Source of the DNA: Fragum whitleyi
Lineage: Eukaryota; Mollusca; Bivalvia; Cardiida; Cardiidae
DNA length: 64,000 bases
Assembly (NCBI GenBank): GCA_948146395.1
Contig: OX411547.1
Coordinates: 58,669,066-58,733,065, forward strand
Direction: 5' to 3'
Made by a program: the position numbers and the translations under genes. Positions 46,302 through 57,897 of this stretch are shown piece by piece. The notes below the pieces were generated by a model. That model ran no database searches. It was not told the origin of the DNA and saw nothing but the letters and a program-made list of their open reading frames with translations. How positions within the stretch are numbered: position 1 is the stretch's first letter; every line of letters starts with the position of its first letter.

Positions 46302-46560
46302 GTAGCGCGTCGGACTGTCAATCTAGAGGTCCTGGGTTCGATCCCCGACGGCGGCACTCATTCTTTCCGACTATATGTCTCTCATCAATGGCTTGATAAT
46401 CGTAGACATATGTGAGATAGTAGCTGGAGGCTAGGAAAGGATGTGATTGTTGTATTGGTGAGAGAAATACTAGGAATCAATAGTTAGGTGCTCCAGTCGC
46501 CGCGCTATAACTGAAAAAAATGTTGAAAGCGGCGTCTAACTCCATTAAATCAATCAACCC
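46302..46560 (+). mobile_element. SINE, slightly 5'-truncated
   Basis: Starts within the head at TAGCGCGTCGGACTGTCAAT (GTC in the anticodon position), full body, tail ACTCCATTAAATCAATCAA. Confidence 0.85.
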
Positions 46561-46619
46561 ATTCTTTTTTAGCATAAATTTATCCGTAAAAGCGTCCTTT
46601 TGGAACAACCATTTCACAG

Positions 46620-46856
46620 CACTGATAAAAGATCAGACATAATTGAAATTGTAAGCGTGTGATGTATTCTTTAAAAAAATGGGAAGCTATTTATAGAAGT
46701 TTTATGCATATTTTATTAAAGGGTGGTAGTAAATATCGCCAATTTTAGTCATCCTTGTTCATTCACTCAAAACTCTCTCCACATACTCACTCAATTTCAT
46801 TCAAAAACCATTCAAGAATCATTCACCTTGTCAATTTCACAATGTTATTAACTGTA
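46620..46856 (-). mobile_element. TA-MITE, 3' part only
   Basis: ATTGAAATTGTAAGCGTGTG to CACAATGTTATTAACTGTA. The left end is missing; the palindrome is partly deleted (GTCATCCTTGTTCATTCAC). Confidence 0.8.
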
Positions 46857-47087
46857 ACCTCCTTTGAATAAAGAACTTCGCTTCGATTTCGTAAATTATG
46901 AACAATCGAGAGAGATCAAAGCATATAATCCTTACTACTAAACGTATCGGAGCTATTTATCATTTGACAATTATGACAAATATTAATGTTTATATTCATT
47001 CTAATTTATTACTTTAATTTTTCTTTGTTTTAGGTGAATGTCATTTGAGTAATTACATGGCATTTTTACTCGTAAATTTCTATGAAA

Positions 47088-47516
47088 TACAGTAAGCGAC
47101 AATTGAAATAAACAAGATGAATGGTTTTGGAATGAAATTGAATGAGTGTGTGGAGCGAGTTTTGAGTGAATTAAAAGAAGGTTAACCAATATCGCTTATT
47201 TTGTTCAAGATGAACAAAATTAGCGATGTTTATTACCTCCCTATTATAGAATATTCATACAGCTTCAATGAATGGATTTATTTGTCTTCGCGAACGTGTA
47301 ATACGGTCACCAAATTCAATTATATCAGAGAAATCGTGGATTTTTATACCGATTTTAATTTTGAATGTAGTTGTTGATCTTATCATTTATAGTGATTTTG
47401 GAGCGGATTTGAATGGTTTGAGTGAGTGTTCGGAATGAATGAATGGAACGCTGAGTGATTGATTCTGAATGGTCTTGATCGGAATAACTGTCAATTTCAT
47501 GATGTTTATAACTGTA
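47088..47516 (+). mobile_element. TA-MITE, full copy
   Basis: TACAGTAAGCGACAATTGAA to ATGATGTTTATAACTGTA, palindrome TTTTGTTCAAGATGAACAAA. Two overlapping minus-strand frames here are repeat-derived. Confidence 0.88.
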
Positions 47517-48066
47517 AGTGCATTGACAAGGCGCAAGTCTTGTAACTTGTAAAGGCAAGTTGTCGAACTAAGAAAAAAAGACAAATGTCATACAATTTAA
47601 TGTTTAATGAATGCAGGGTGCGAGCTACATAAAAAACTCCGTTCATAACTCAATTCACAATTACGTTCTGCCTGTGCATAAAAAGAGCAATAATCTTCAC
47701 CAACGTGGTTGGTAGAGCACTATGCAAGGTCGCACAACCCTTTATACTATTGTATTTTTTGTTTTGTTTGTTTGTTGTTGTTTTCCATTTCCCCAAAAAG
47801 TCACCTTTTTTACAGAATACCACGTTTTGTTTTTAGAGGAAAAGGAATATTTTCTCATAGAAATTTATGATTTATGAAAAGAAATTAAACAACGAAAATC
47901 AGTCTTTCAAAGAAGGAACATGAGCTTAGGGAGCAAATTAGTGTACATATATTGAGAAAATAGTGAAATATTCTGTACATCCTAAATGGTGGAAAATTAA
48001 TTTAGACGATGGAAATTCTTAGGCCAGGTCAGGCCCGTAGGACCAGCATGGCTTAGGAGACATAAG

Positions 48067-48098
48067 CCCCCCCCCCCCCCCCACCCACACACACACAC
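48067..48098. repeat. Poly-C (16 nt) plus CA repeat
   Basis: Low-complexity tract. Confidence 0.9.
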
Positions 48099-48278
48099 TA
48101 AGTACAGAAAGTATAAAAATAGCCCACAAAAAATTCTACATATACATGTCCTTAATTCAGCAATGCCTATCTTGAATTTTTTTCAACCTAGCCACCCAAA
48201 CCTAAAAGGCTTCCTTTGAACCAGCTATGAACCAGCTTTGCTACGGTCAGAAGATATAATGCTATTTTCTCAATAACC

Positions 48279-48420
48279 TGCCCTTCGTTCAGGATGTCAA
48301 AACGGCGCGAACTGTTTGCAAATTATATACCGCTTTGCACGCAAGTGCGCGTGCAAAGCAGGGTATAATTTACAATCAGTCGGCACCGTTTTCACCGTTT
48401 TGTCATCCTGAACTCAGGTC
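48279..48420. mobile_element. GCTTTGCACG hairpin MITE, full copy
   Basis: TGCCCTTCGTTCAGGATGTC to TTTGTCATCCTGAACTCAGG. Central hairpin CCGCTTTGCACGCAAGTGCG followed by CGTGCAAAGC. Confidence 0.8.
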
Positions 48421-48778
48421 TGAATTTCAAGCTGTTTGGCTTTAAAGTTTTTTTTTATTTTTTTTATTCGATACGATTCAATTGATCTTCAATATGATTA
48501 ATCTCAAAGAATACAGAATGTTGAATATATTAGATGAAAACAAACAAATGTGATCTCAAAAGATATTTCAAATTCAAGCTATATCTATTAAATCTACATG
48601 AAATATAATCTGTTGAATTTATCAATTTTTTTTAACGCGTTTCTGTATGAAATATAGAACTAAATCATAGTAAATGTTTCATTTTCAATTTAAAAATGCC
48701 ATCAAGTTTTTAACGATCGTACTTTGATAATTAATGTAATGATTTTGCAACTAAAAAAATCGACCAATTTTCCAAATC

Positions 48779-48912
48779 AGCCCTGCGTTCAGGATCACAA
48801 AACGATGCAGACAATTTGCTAATTTTGCCCCGCTTTGCACGTAAGTGTACGTGCAAAGCGGGGCATATTTGTCAAGCAGTTTGCAGCGTTTTGTCATCCT
48901 GATCGTAGGCCA
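48779..48912. mobile_element. GCTTTGCACG hairpin MITE, full copy
   Basis: CAGCCCTGCGTTCAGGATCA to TTTTGTCATCCTGATCGTAG. Central CCCCGCTTTGCACGTAAGTG and its inverse. Confidence 0.8.
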
Positions 48913-49189
48913 GATGTACCTACTAAATAAACCTTGACAAGCCTCACGGCAAAGTTTTCTAATTGATTTATCTGATCGTTTGATTGTTTTTGTGTAATTT
49001 TAAGGTCCTCAACCCGATAAAAATCTGAAGAAAAATGCACCGATGACAGTTTACTAATTGACAAAAATAAGGGACATTATGCCACACCCTTTACTATATT
49101 TTTCTACCCTTTCTCTTGTTAGTTTTCATCTTTATTGGATCGTAGAATATCAGTTAAGTATTCGAAGTAAAATATTTATATCTGTGACC

Positions 49190-49500
49190 CGTTACACGAA
49201 AAGGGACCATTGTGAGAGCGCGAAAACAAATCGAGGGGTCAGCGCAAAACTTTTGTAAGTGACTTTTTAGTTAAAAGTTTTGCGCTGGCTTCTTAAAATA
49301 TTATAAAAAGAAATTGGGTTTAGCAGAGATCAACTATAAGGTGCCACACGGAAAGAATCATACTGAAAGGTAGAATGTTCATTCCAAAATTATGAAATTG
49401 CAAAAAGAAGAAAAAAATCGATTCAAGTCTGCCTGCGCCGGATAATTGCATTCTTACTATGGTCGATACTTTATGCATTTCCCAGGTGACCACCTTTTAT
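49190..49500. repeat. Interspersed repeat with two hairpin cores
   Basis: ACACGAAAAGGGACCATTGT, then a hairpin GTCAGCGCAAAACTTTTGTA / TTAAAAGTTTTGCGCTGGC (49240-49291), and a decayed CTGCCTGCGCC ... TGGTCGATACTTT segment shared with 8096 and 25507. Confidence 0.55.
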
Positions 49501-49859
49501 CTGATTGGTCGAATATATAGTGCATTTTTTGATATAAAGTTATATTAATCACACCAAATAAAGCCGAATCTTGCTGATTGAGTATCCGAAATATACAAGT
49601 TGAATGCCGGTTGCCATTTTACGACAATGATATCCCCAATGGCCAAATTTACGTGAGCCTATTTAAAGCCAGTTTTGTTTTAGTAAAGAAAAAAAATGAC
49701 TTTTGATTACTCACACAAACTTGTGCATCTAAATAATTTATGAAAGGGTCTAAACAGCGCAGGCCGATCGCCCGTAATTAATCATTGATTTGGGCCAAAT
49801 CGTAGTTTCAAATCATATGTAAGCTCGTAGCTGAAAGGGCGAAATCAGATAAGAACTAA

Positions 49860-50380
49860 TTGCATGTAGTGCACATTTATCGTGAGCAAGACACAATACA
49901 AGCCCATTTGTTAAAAGCCTTTTTATCAAGTTACGCCGGGGGCTTTTTCTTTGTAAAACATTCTACTGTTTTTGCAGCTGTAATGTTAGTAAATAACTTA
50001 CGAATGATGGATAGATATGAAATTGAAATGGTTTTAATGCGAAAACTTGAGAAATTTACATGTTTAAAGCACGATGTAGCTCTACTTAACCACTAAAACT
50101 TAATTTCTTTGGTTGTGATAAAATCTAAAAACTAGGTTTTGTTTAAAGCTATAGTGATGAGACTATAAATATGTATTTCAGATTCAAGTTATTTCAATCG
50201 TTAACCAAGTCCATAGTAATGGATGCATATCGAAATCGTTTCGGAATGACGAGTCATTCCCCAAATAAAGTTTTTCAGAAAAATCTTATTATTTTATCAA
50301 CTCTCCTTAATTGGAGCTCTGATCTTAAATACGAAGAACAGTTTCTTATAAAGAGACTTTATCTTAGTGATGCTTCGTGA
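49860..50380 (+). other. Two weak reading frames, possible exon remnants
   Basis: The frame 49860-50096 (a segment after an acceptor-like TACTGTTTTTGCAG reads NNLRMMDRYEIEMVLMRKLE) and the frame 50171-50380 (after GTATTTCAG, reading MDAYRNRFGMTSHSPNKVFQ) have fairly natural composition. No donor, domain or homology is visible. Weak candidates only. Confidence 0.2.
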
Positions 50381-51504
50381 ATATATATACTCGTAATGAA
50401 GGGAAAGAACTGTCTACAAGGTACATAATAGAAACCATACTGGCCGGTCTGCTTGAATTAAACAGGCTTACGAAGGGTCCAAACCTAAGTGTTCGTTGTT
50501 GGGTTTTTTTCTAATATTTTCTGCATTGGAACACAGGCGACCGTTTCATAGTCTGAGTTGTGGTCTTACCTATCATAATGAAATCGCTAAATGACAGTAA
50601 ATGAAACAATCGCCTGTGGTGTGGATTTTCCTTTCTACCTCTCTTTATATTTACGTTTTGAAATTTTAGCGCAAGTTGACCATTGCTTGAATTTAATTTC
50701 CTTTTCAAACATGTGCCCTTCATAATGTCGAAATTGTCCCTTTTTGCGTGGCGTTCTACAAATGATTTTCTTATAAGACTGCACCTTTTTTATACCAATG
50801 CAACTGTCCAATTCAATTGAATTTGATTCGATTAATTAAATTTGCTGTGGGAAACTAGAGCGCTATAACATAAAGGTGTCATGTTTCATTTCATTTCTTA
50901 CAGCAATATTTGCATTAAGTGTGTGAAATTCCTTCTATGTAAACTTAAATGGACTTAATCCATTACAAAATTCTTTCGAATATTTTCATTAATTCACTGA
51001 CTTCATTCGCATGATTTGGTAGACTGAAAATGTGTTTGATTTCAAAGAGTAAAGACTCTGTCTGCTAGATTAGAACTAGATTTTAAGATGCTGTTTATGC
51101 CGAATTCAACCAAATATCAAATGTTAAATAAAAAACAGAAAGAAAGACCACAATGTCAGTTGAAATACTCAACCTACATACAGACACAGCACGAATAGCT
51201 TAAAAAACATCTAAAAGATTATCGCAATGAAGGAAAGAAATAGACAAAAGATAACTATTTGATGAGAAAATTATGCTAAATTTTGAATAGAAGTTAACAT
51301 TTTCTTGGATCAAACCACAACCCTGTTCAGTTATACTGGACCTTCGTAAAATCTTTACCATAATATGAATTGTTTTGGCTCTGACTTGGAAAAAAGATAT
51401 TAGATATTACACTTCAATGTTTTAATTTTTCAAAGAATCTAATTCACATTTTTGATCTCTTGAAATGTACCCAAATGTCACCGAAATGACCCGGGACAAG
51501 ATAC
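50381..51504. other. No recognised feature
   Basis: AT-rich sequence without supported gene or terminal repeat. Confidence 0.45.
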
Positions 51505-51909
51505 TACAGTTAACAATAACGTGAAATTGACAAGGTGATTGATTTTGGAATGAAAATGAATGAGTGTGTGGAGCGAGTTTTGAGTGAAATCCAAGGGCGT
51601 TAATCCAATATCGCTAATTTTATTCAGGATGAACAAAAATAGCGATATTTATTACCTCCCTTTAAAAACATGCATACTGGTTCTATGAATATCTTTCTTT
51701 GCCCTTACGAACCCATTAAACGCTTACAAAATTCAATTACGTTAGTGAATAATGTATTTTATCTTCCGATTTTTATTTTTAATGTAGTTATTAATTTTAT
51801 ATTTTTAAGTGATTTTGGAGCGTTATTGAGTGTTTGGAATGAATGATGAGTGAGTGATTTTGAATGGTTTTGGTCGAAATGAATGTCAATTTCACGATGG
51901 TGTTATGTA
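51505..51909 (+). mobile_element. TA-MITE copy
   Basis: TACAGTTAACAATAACGTGA to TTTCACGATGGTGTTATGTA; the right terminal CTGTA is mutated. Palindrome TTTTATTCAGGATGAACAAA. Confidence 0.85.
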
Positions 51910-52345
51910 TTTGTTCATTAAGGAGCTGTACGATTCCTGGCTTCTGTAAGTTTCCGTCGGAATGATTCATCACAATGACTAAACAACAGGTTCACTTCTA
52001 TAATCCATATGACAGCATTCAGATAGACTATAAAATGTCAAAAATTACATGATTGTCAGTGGGTGCGATATGTCATGAAAATGCAATATCATACATAGAA
52101 TTAAAACCTGAAGCAAATAGTGCATGTCAGTGGAGCAACCGTGAAAATTGCCGATCGAGTTATGTTCTACATTTTTTTATCATTATTACGCATTGACTAT
52201 AAGAGCATGTGCGTGACATTTGCAACAAATTGACATGTGTGAGTTGTTATCATTGAGCAGTCTAAAAGTCAGATAGTGCAATTAGAAGATGGATTAACTG
52301 TCTAAAGATACTTTCAAGCCATTTTTTTTCTATTTAGTGCACAAT
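51910..52345. other. No recognised feature
   Basis: Short spacer between two TA-MITEs, with no supported gene. Confidence 0.4.
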
Positions 52346-52850
52346 AAAGACTCTATACAGACTGTGCAGATACAGTTAACAACATCGTGAAATTGACAAG
52401 GTGAATGATTTTGGAATGCTTTAATGCTTGGAATTAAATTGAATGAGTGTGAGGAGCGAGTTTTGGGTGAATTTAATGGGAGGTAATCCTTTATCGCAAA
52501 TTTTGTTCACGATGAACAAAATTTGCGATATTGATTACCTCCCTGTAATAAAAAATGCATTCAAGTTCAATACATAGCTTCCTATTTCTTCAAGAACCTA
52601 TGAAATGCAAACAATTTGAATTATGTCAGTGAAATCGCGATTTTTCTCTGTCAAAATTTATTTTGAATGACTTTTTTATTCTATATTTTTCAATGGGTTT
52701 GAGCGTTTTTAAATGATTTGAGTGAGTGTTTTGAATGATTGATAAGAGCGCTGCGTGAGCGATTTAGAATGGTTTTGATTGAGATGAATGTCAATTTGAC
52801 GATGTTACTAACTGTACACAGACTGGCCAGACTCTTTGCTTTTCGCACAT
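52346..52850. repeat. Palindromic repeat split by a TA-MITE
   Basis: ATAAAGACTCTATACAGACT...GCAGA is the left arm and CACAGACTGGCCAGACTCTT is the right arm. The uninterrupted form is seen at 56338 and 58199. The TA-MITE between them is flanked by TA. Confidence 0.7.
52371..52816 (+). mobile_element. TA-MITE, full copy, inserted in a palindrome
   Basis: TACAGTTAACAACATCGTGA to GACGATGTTACTAACTGTA, 446 bp. Perfect-looking internal palindrome AAATTTTGTTCACGATGAAC and its partner. The host palindrome gives direct evidence for a TA target duplication. Confidence 0.92.
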
Positions 52851-52894
52851 TTTGAATTGTAGAAAATGGTACGCGTAGATTTATTTTCTTTTAT

Positions 52895-53059
52895 TTAAGG
52901 TAGTGGACACATAAAAATTTTGCAATGTCTCAAAAGTAATGAACATTAACAGTGTTAACTGAGGTTTCCTAATGGTTTTCATTAGGAAACCTCGGTCAAC
53001 ATTGTGAAAGATCATAAGTTCCGAAATATTGCGGAACTATTACGGGTCCACTACCTTAA
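52895..53059. mobile_element. TTAA-flanked palindromic MITE, copy 7
   Basis: TTAAGGTAGTGGACACATAA to ACGGGTCCACTACCTTAA. Confidence 0.88.
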
Positions 53060-53959
53060 ATATCATCCATTGGCGACAAAAACAAAATCAAGTTTTTTTG
53101 TTGGTTTTTTTTTTTTTCAATTCAATGTTCTTGATTGTATTTAGAGTCATTTTCAGAGTATATGCCTTCTTGCAATAATACACTTTTTTGCAGGCTTTCC
53201 TTCATCTTATAGACTACAAAACAAACGAAACAGATTTTGGGGGTATCCTTTCCCGAATTTTATCCTCCTTAAAAATGCATAGCCTGTCCAGCCTCAAATC
53301 TTTTTTCTTTGCATCTTAGCACCATTGATAAATGCACATACGATAATTTAAATCCAGAACAAATTGGTTACTGACGCAGTGAACGTATGTCACTAGTTAT
53401 CGGATACATGAGCTGCCTATCAATATCAGGTGAATGCATTATGGATTATCTTGGCAAAAGTTCACTGACTAATCGCTGACTCAATAAGCTGATTCCTAAA
53501 TGATTAATTTGAATGGTTTCTTTAAATCGTTTTCCTCAAGTAAACACAAATCGAAGCTTTATAACGATAGACATAAAAAATAAAACATGCTCCAAGTAAA
53601 AAACACAGTACTTTCAAAACTGCGATGTTTGAAATCCATAAATTCTCTTTGAACTTGAACCAGCTGTCAGTCTAATATTCATAATTCTATAGGATTTCAA
53701 AATTAACATTTAGAAAACATCTTTAACGTTATAGTAGATAGAGTTACGCCCATGAAAATGAATATCATAACGTCATTTAAGACACCTGTTAACGAACAGA
53801 ATTGCTTCCATAACACTGCATTAAACGACACTTCAATAGATTTATTCATCACTTAATGCTTTTAGACTTGTCTAAATCCATGCACGTTATGCCTAATTAT
53901 TGTTTTTAACTAGGTTTAAAACCTAAACGAAAATCACGATATGAATAACAATTATCAAT
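53060..53959. other. No recognised feature
   Basis: AT-rich sequence, no supported gene. Confidence 0.4.
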
Positions 53960-54095
53960 TTTATTTCATTGGATTAAACACCGTTTTTAGCATTTTTCAG
54001 TCATTTTGCGGCAGCTTGATTCCAGGCACTTCCCACACCAGTACAACCATCACATCCTTTTTAACATCCAGCCATATAAGTTTTCAGTTATCAAG
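53960..54095 (-). mobile_element. Ancient SINE body relic
   Basis: GGCACTTCCCACACCAGTAC, AACCATCACATCC and AGCTGTATTG align to the inverse SINE body, with many changes. Confidence 0.45.
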
Positions 54096-54125
54096 CTGTA
54101 TTGAGTTTTGAATGAAATAAAAGAG

Positions 54126-54338
54126 ATCAAGATGAACAAAATTAGTGATTTTTATTACTTCCCTTACATAAAATATACTTACTTTTCTGTTTGTGCGTCT
54201 TCGTGGAAGTCTAATGACTTCGGAGCGTTTTCGATCGATATGAGTCAGAGTTTGGAATGAATGAATCGATCGCAGAGTGAGCGATTTGGAATGGTTTAGA
54301 TCGGAATGAGTGTCAATTTCACGATCTTTCTAACTGTA
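54126..54338 (+). mobile_element. TA-MITE, right half
   Basis: Begins inside the palindrome (CAAGATGAACAAAATTAGTG) and ends CACGATCTTTCTAACTGTA. Confidence 0.8.
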
Positions 54339-54648
54339 TATTTGAGAACATTTGATGGAAACAGGAAAAATGGTTGAACACAACCAACTTTCATATATCC
54401 TACAAAACCGCATAGGATAGATTTATTCCAGATCGCCAATCTTTTCACAACTACTTTTTACTTTAGACCGACGAAATGATTTATAAATGGGAATGGGTTA
54501 AGGGGAAACTGAAATTTATTAATAAAAGGGGGAGATGATGTATGAATGAGATTCAAAAAAGACATCAAAGCTATTGAAACAAGTTGATCACTTTTTAAAA
54601 ATGTTAATGTCGTATATAAATCATAATCTGAAGGAAAATAAAATATTA

Positions 54649-54830
54649 TCACTTCGAAGCCCACACTTAATGAAAACGAACTCATTGCAACCATGTAATG
54701 TGATTTTGATACAGTTGGGCTTTTCTATCGATTTTGATTTGTCGTTCGATTAGCGGGCTGAGCATGTTATGTCAAAGAGCTCAAGGTGGGGAAAGTTATT
54801 TCACCGTCAGATTTAAAACAATTTCATCTT
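54649..54830 (+). repeat. Direct repeat, unit 1
   Basis: CGAAGCCCACACTTAATGAA ... GGGCTGAGCATGTTATGTCA ... CAGATTTAAAACAATTT. Matches 55144-55330 in the same orientation, ~495 bp apart, flanking a MITE copy. Confidence 0.75.
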
Positions 54831-54834
54831 ATAA

Positions 54835-55140
54835 TATACAAATATCTGTGTGATAACGTCCCATATGATATTTTTAATGATATCACATAGATATTTTTAG
54901 AACAATGACATAATGTGGTTAAGTTTCAGAAACCTGGATTTCTATTAGAATCATACTCGAAAACACGGCAAATAGAGGTTATAAGATAAGTATAATACAT
55001 ACATGTATTGTATGTAAAAGTATCAAACTCGGTAGTACGAATTGATAACTATCTTGGCAGAGCCTCGACAATTGTCAATTCTCCCAGCCTCATTACATGT
55101 TTTTCTTTTTTATAAAATACACTCTATATGTATTAAATAT
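54835..55140 (+). mobile_element. ~300 bp TTATCTTATAAC-type MITE, copy 2
   Basis: CATATGATATTTTTAATGAT, ATCACATAGATATTTTTAGA, GAGGTTATAAGATAAG and GCAGAGCCTCGACAATTGTC (a hairpin) are shared with 62945 and, inverted, with 40321. Confidence 0.7.
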
Positions 55141-55143
55141 CTA

Positions 55144-55330
55144 TCACTCCGAAGCCCACACTTAATGAAAACGAACTCATTACAACCGTTAAATGTGATT
55201 TCAATACAGTTGTTTTTTTCGTGTTTTTTTTTATCGACTGTGGTTTAGTGTTCCATTGACGGGCTGAGCATGTAATATCAAAGAGCTCAAGACAGGGAGT
55301 TATCCAACGGCAGATTTAAACAATTTATAC
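55144..55330 (+). repeat. Direct repeat, unit 2
   Basis: CGAAGCCCACACTTAATGAA ... GGGCTGAGCATGTAATATCA. Diverged duplicate of 54649-54830. Confidence 0.75.
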
Positions 55331-56337
55331 ATGTACTTGTTTTCTGTTTTTGCTCAGAGCACCGTTAGGCAGATAGAGGGGATATTTTGAGTTTTAAATT
55401 GGAATATTTCCACTATAGATGCACATGTTTAAGTGAGTGAACAAAGGTCCATTTTTACTACACACTGTATAGACAAAACTGACCTTGATCTCTCACTTAA
55501 ACTATGAACTTGCACATTTCCTAGGTTTATTCATTGGAATCGTCTTGTCAAGACAATTCAAATGTGTACCCACAACAATATGTTTCAAATACTTTCAATG
55601 GAAAATAAGAAAAATAGACTGGCTTTACTTCCTTTTATCTGCACATCTGGGGCAATTCTGGGTTTTACTAAACATCTTACGAACATTTTTTGGGAAAGTC
55701 AAAACTTAAAGTTGCTTCTACAATAGTAACTAAACATGGAATTCTGCCATGGACAGTCTCGTTCCAATGGGATATTGCAAGGCAGAATCTAACAATAAAT
55801 AAAATCAACCAGGAACGATTTGTGATTTTGACTTACGAATAATTGTTTTCATAAGAAGTTCAGTAAAGCGGGCCCCTGGTAAGGGATTCAATTGTTGAGC
55901 CAATATAACTGAATATAGATCTACTGGACCCAATAAGATGATGAATACCACAGAAAATTGCAGTGTTTTGAAAGGACACACCTTTTGCGAGACTCCAAAG
56001 GGGTAGCGTGGACTCCCAAGAAAATATGACGCGAGTCCCAAGGCCCCTCTTGCGCTCAGCTTCAGAAAAGAATGGAAGCCTCTAATAAAGATCCCATTGA
56101 CCGCCGCTATTTAGTCCTGAGGCTCAAATCAGATTGACGTCGAACTAAAATGCTGCAAATGACCGATCTATGTTATGAGGACACAGATAAATTGAGCCGG
56201 TGACTGACATTTCCAACAATTTGATAAGACCTGAGTTGCAAACTTTGAGCGGTCTGGACAGACACACGGTGCAGAAGGGAGATTGGCTGTCTGTCTAAAG
56301 ATGCTTTTTGACCTTATCTATCCATTGAGTGCAACGC
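55331..56337. other. No recognised feature
   Basis: Frames at 55485-55709 and 55805-56041 have no domain or splice support. Confidence 0.4.
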
Positions 56338-56395
56338 GAAGACTCTGAATAGACTGCGCCGAATCACAGGCTGGCCAGAATCTTTTGCTTGGCGT
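56338..56395. repeat. Palindromic repeat, uninterrupted
   Basis: AAGACTCTGAATAGACTGCG ... CAGGCTGGCCAGAATCTTTT. A useful empty-site comparison for 52346-52850. Confidence 0.6.
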
Positions 56396-56866
56396 ACATT
56401 TGAAATTATTGGAAATGTCACGCAAAGGCTCATTTTTTTTCTTATAAAGGTACGCATCTTCAAATTGTTTATGAGAAATATTTCAATTCATTTAGTTGTA
56501 GAAGTAGGTTGAAATAGCAAAATTATCATACCGTGGAAAACTTAAACCAAAACACTTTAAATATAGACAAGAGTAAAAAAAGTAGGAATTGCTACTTTTT
56601 ATGTTTAGTACTTTCTTCATTCATATTTTTAGCAGTTAAATATGGTTTAAAATTCCATTTAAGTGTTATTGCGCAATATAAATTAACAGTAATTTAACTT
56701 AAAACTTTATTACTAATGAAAACACTTACATTTTCTGCCAAATTGCCAAGAATTTTTTTATAGTTATGTTCTTACATGAACCCAACAAGTGGTCATTCCC
56801 TTTTCCTTTTCCAGTCGAAAACGTTTGTTAAAAATGATATTTCCAGAAATACAGATAAGGGATAGT

Positions 56867-57145
56867 TGATTGATTGATTGAATGGAGTTTTACGCCGCTT
56901 TCAACGATTTTTCAGTTATATCGCAGCGGCTGGAGCACCCAACAATGGTTTCCTGGTATTTCTCTCACTAGTACAACCACCATATCCTTTCCTAGACTCC
57001 AGCTGCTATCTCACCTAAGTCTACGATAATCAACCCATTGGTCAGAGACTTATAGTTGGAAAGAATGAGTGCCGCCGCCGGGGATCGAACCCGTCACCTC
57101 CAGATAGCCAGTCCGACGCGCTACCAACTTCGCTTTGACGGCGGG
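56867..57145 (-). mobile_element. SINE, full length, with target duplication
   Basis: TGATTGATTGATTGAATGGA (tail side) to CTTTGACGGCGG (head side). Perfect 14-bp duplication AGATAAGGGATAGT at 56853-56866 and 57146-57159. Confidence 0.92.
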
Positions 57146-57208
57146 AGATAAGGGATAGTATTCCCGGTATGAAATGTTTATTCCTCGATAAAAACCTTAT
57201 GCTATTGG

Positions 57209-57650
57209 TACAGTTACTTACACCGTGAAATTTACATTCATCTCAATCAAAACCATTCTTAATCACTCACTCAGCGCTCCAATCATTCATTCCAAACACT
57301 CGCTCAAATCGATGAAAAACGCTCCAAATGGACTAAAATAGATAAAATCAACAACTACATTGGAAAAAACTCGAAATTGAAAAAAAATCGCGACATCACA
57401 GACATATTTGAAATTGCAAGCGTCTGATTGGTTCTAGGAAAAAGGAAGCTATTTAAAGAATTTGTATGCAAATTTTTATTAAAGGGAGGTAATAAATATC
57501 GCAAATTTTGTTCATCCTGAACAAAATTTGCGATGTTGGATAACCGTCCATTACATTCAATCAAATCTCGCTCCACACACTTACTCAATTCCATTCCAAA
57601 ATCATTCCAAAATCATTGATCTTGTCAATTTCACGATGTTGTTAACTGTA
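57209..57650 (-). mobile_element. TA-MITE, full copy
   Basis: TACAGTTACTTACACCGTGA to CACGATGTTGTTAACTGTA. Palindrome TTTTGTTCATCCTGAACAAA intact. Confidence 0.9.
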
Positions 57651-57832
57651 CTCATTCGAATCGTCTCGACTAGACGATTCCATTGAGGACCCAGAGTATA
57701 GATTTTGTGAAAGCATTGATGAAATAATAACATTTGAAACCCAAAATACCCCCTCTATCTGTAGCTCTGTATATATTTTTTTTTATGCTACATCATGGGC
57801 CATGGATGCTCCTGCAACGATCTAAAGGAGGA

Positions 57833-57897
57833 TTGAATTGATTTATTGAATGTAGTTTAACGCCGCTTTCAATATTTTTCATTTATATCGCGGCGGC
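57833..57897 (-). mobile_element. 65-bp severely 5'-truncated SINE with 12-bp target duplication
   Basis: Only the 3' tail region remains (TTGAATTGATTTATTGAATG ... TTTATATCGCGGCGGC). TCTAAAGGAGGA is exactly duplicated at 57821-57832 and 57898-57909. Confidence 0.88.

Noticed and set aside
29854..47584. Recurring frames with peptides such as APFIHSKHS (29854, 40919, 47387)
   Set aside because: The shared peptide comes from the same non-coding end of the TA-MITE; no frame is conserved across copies.
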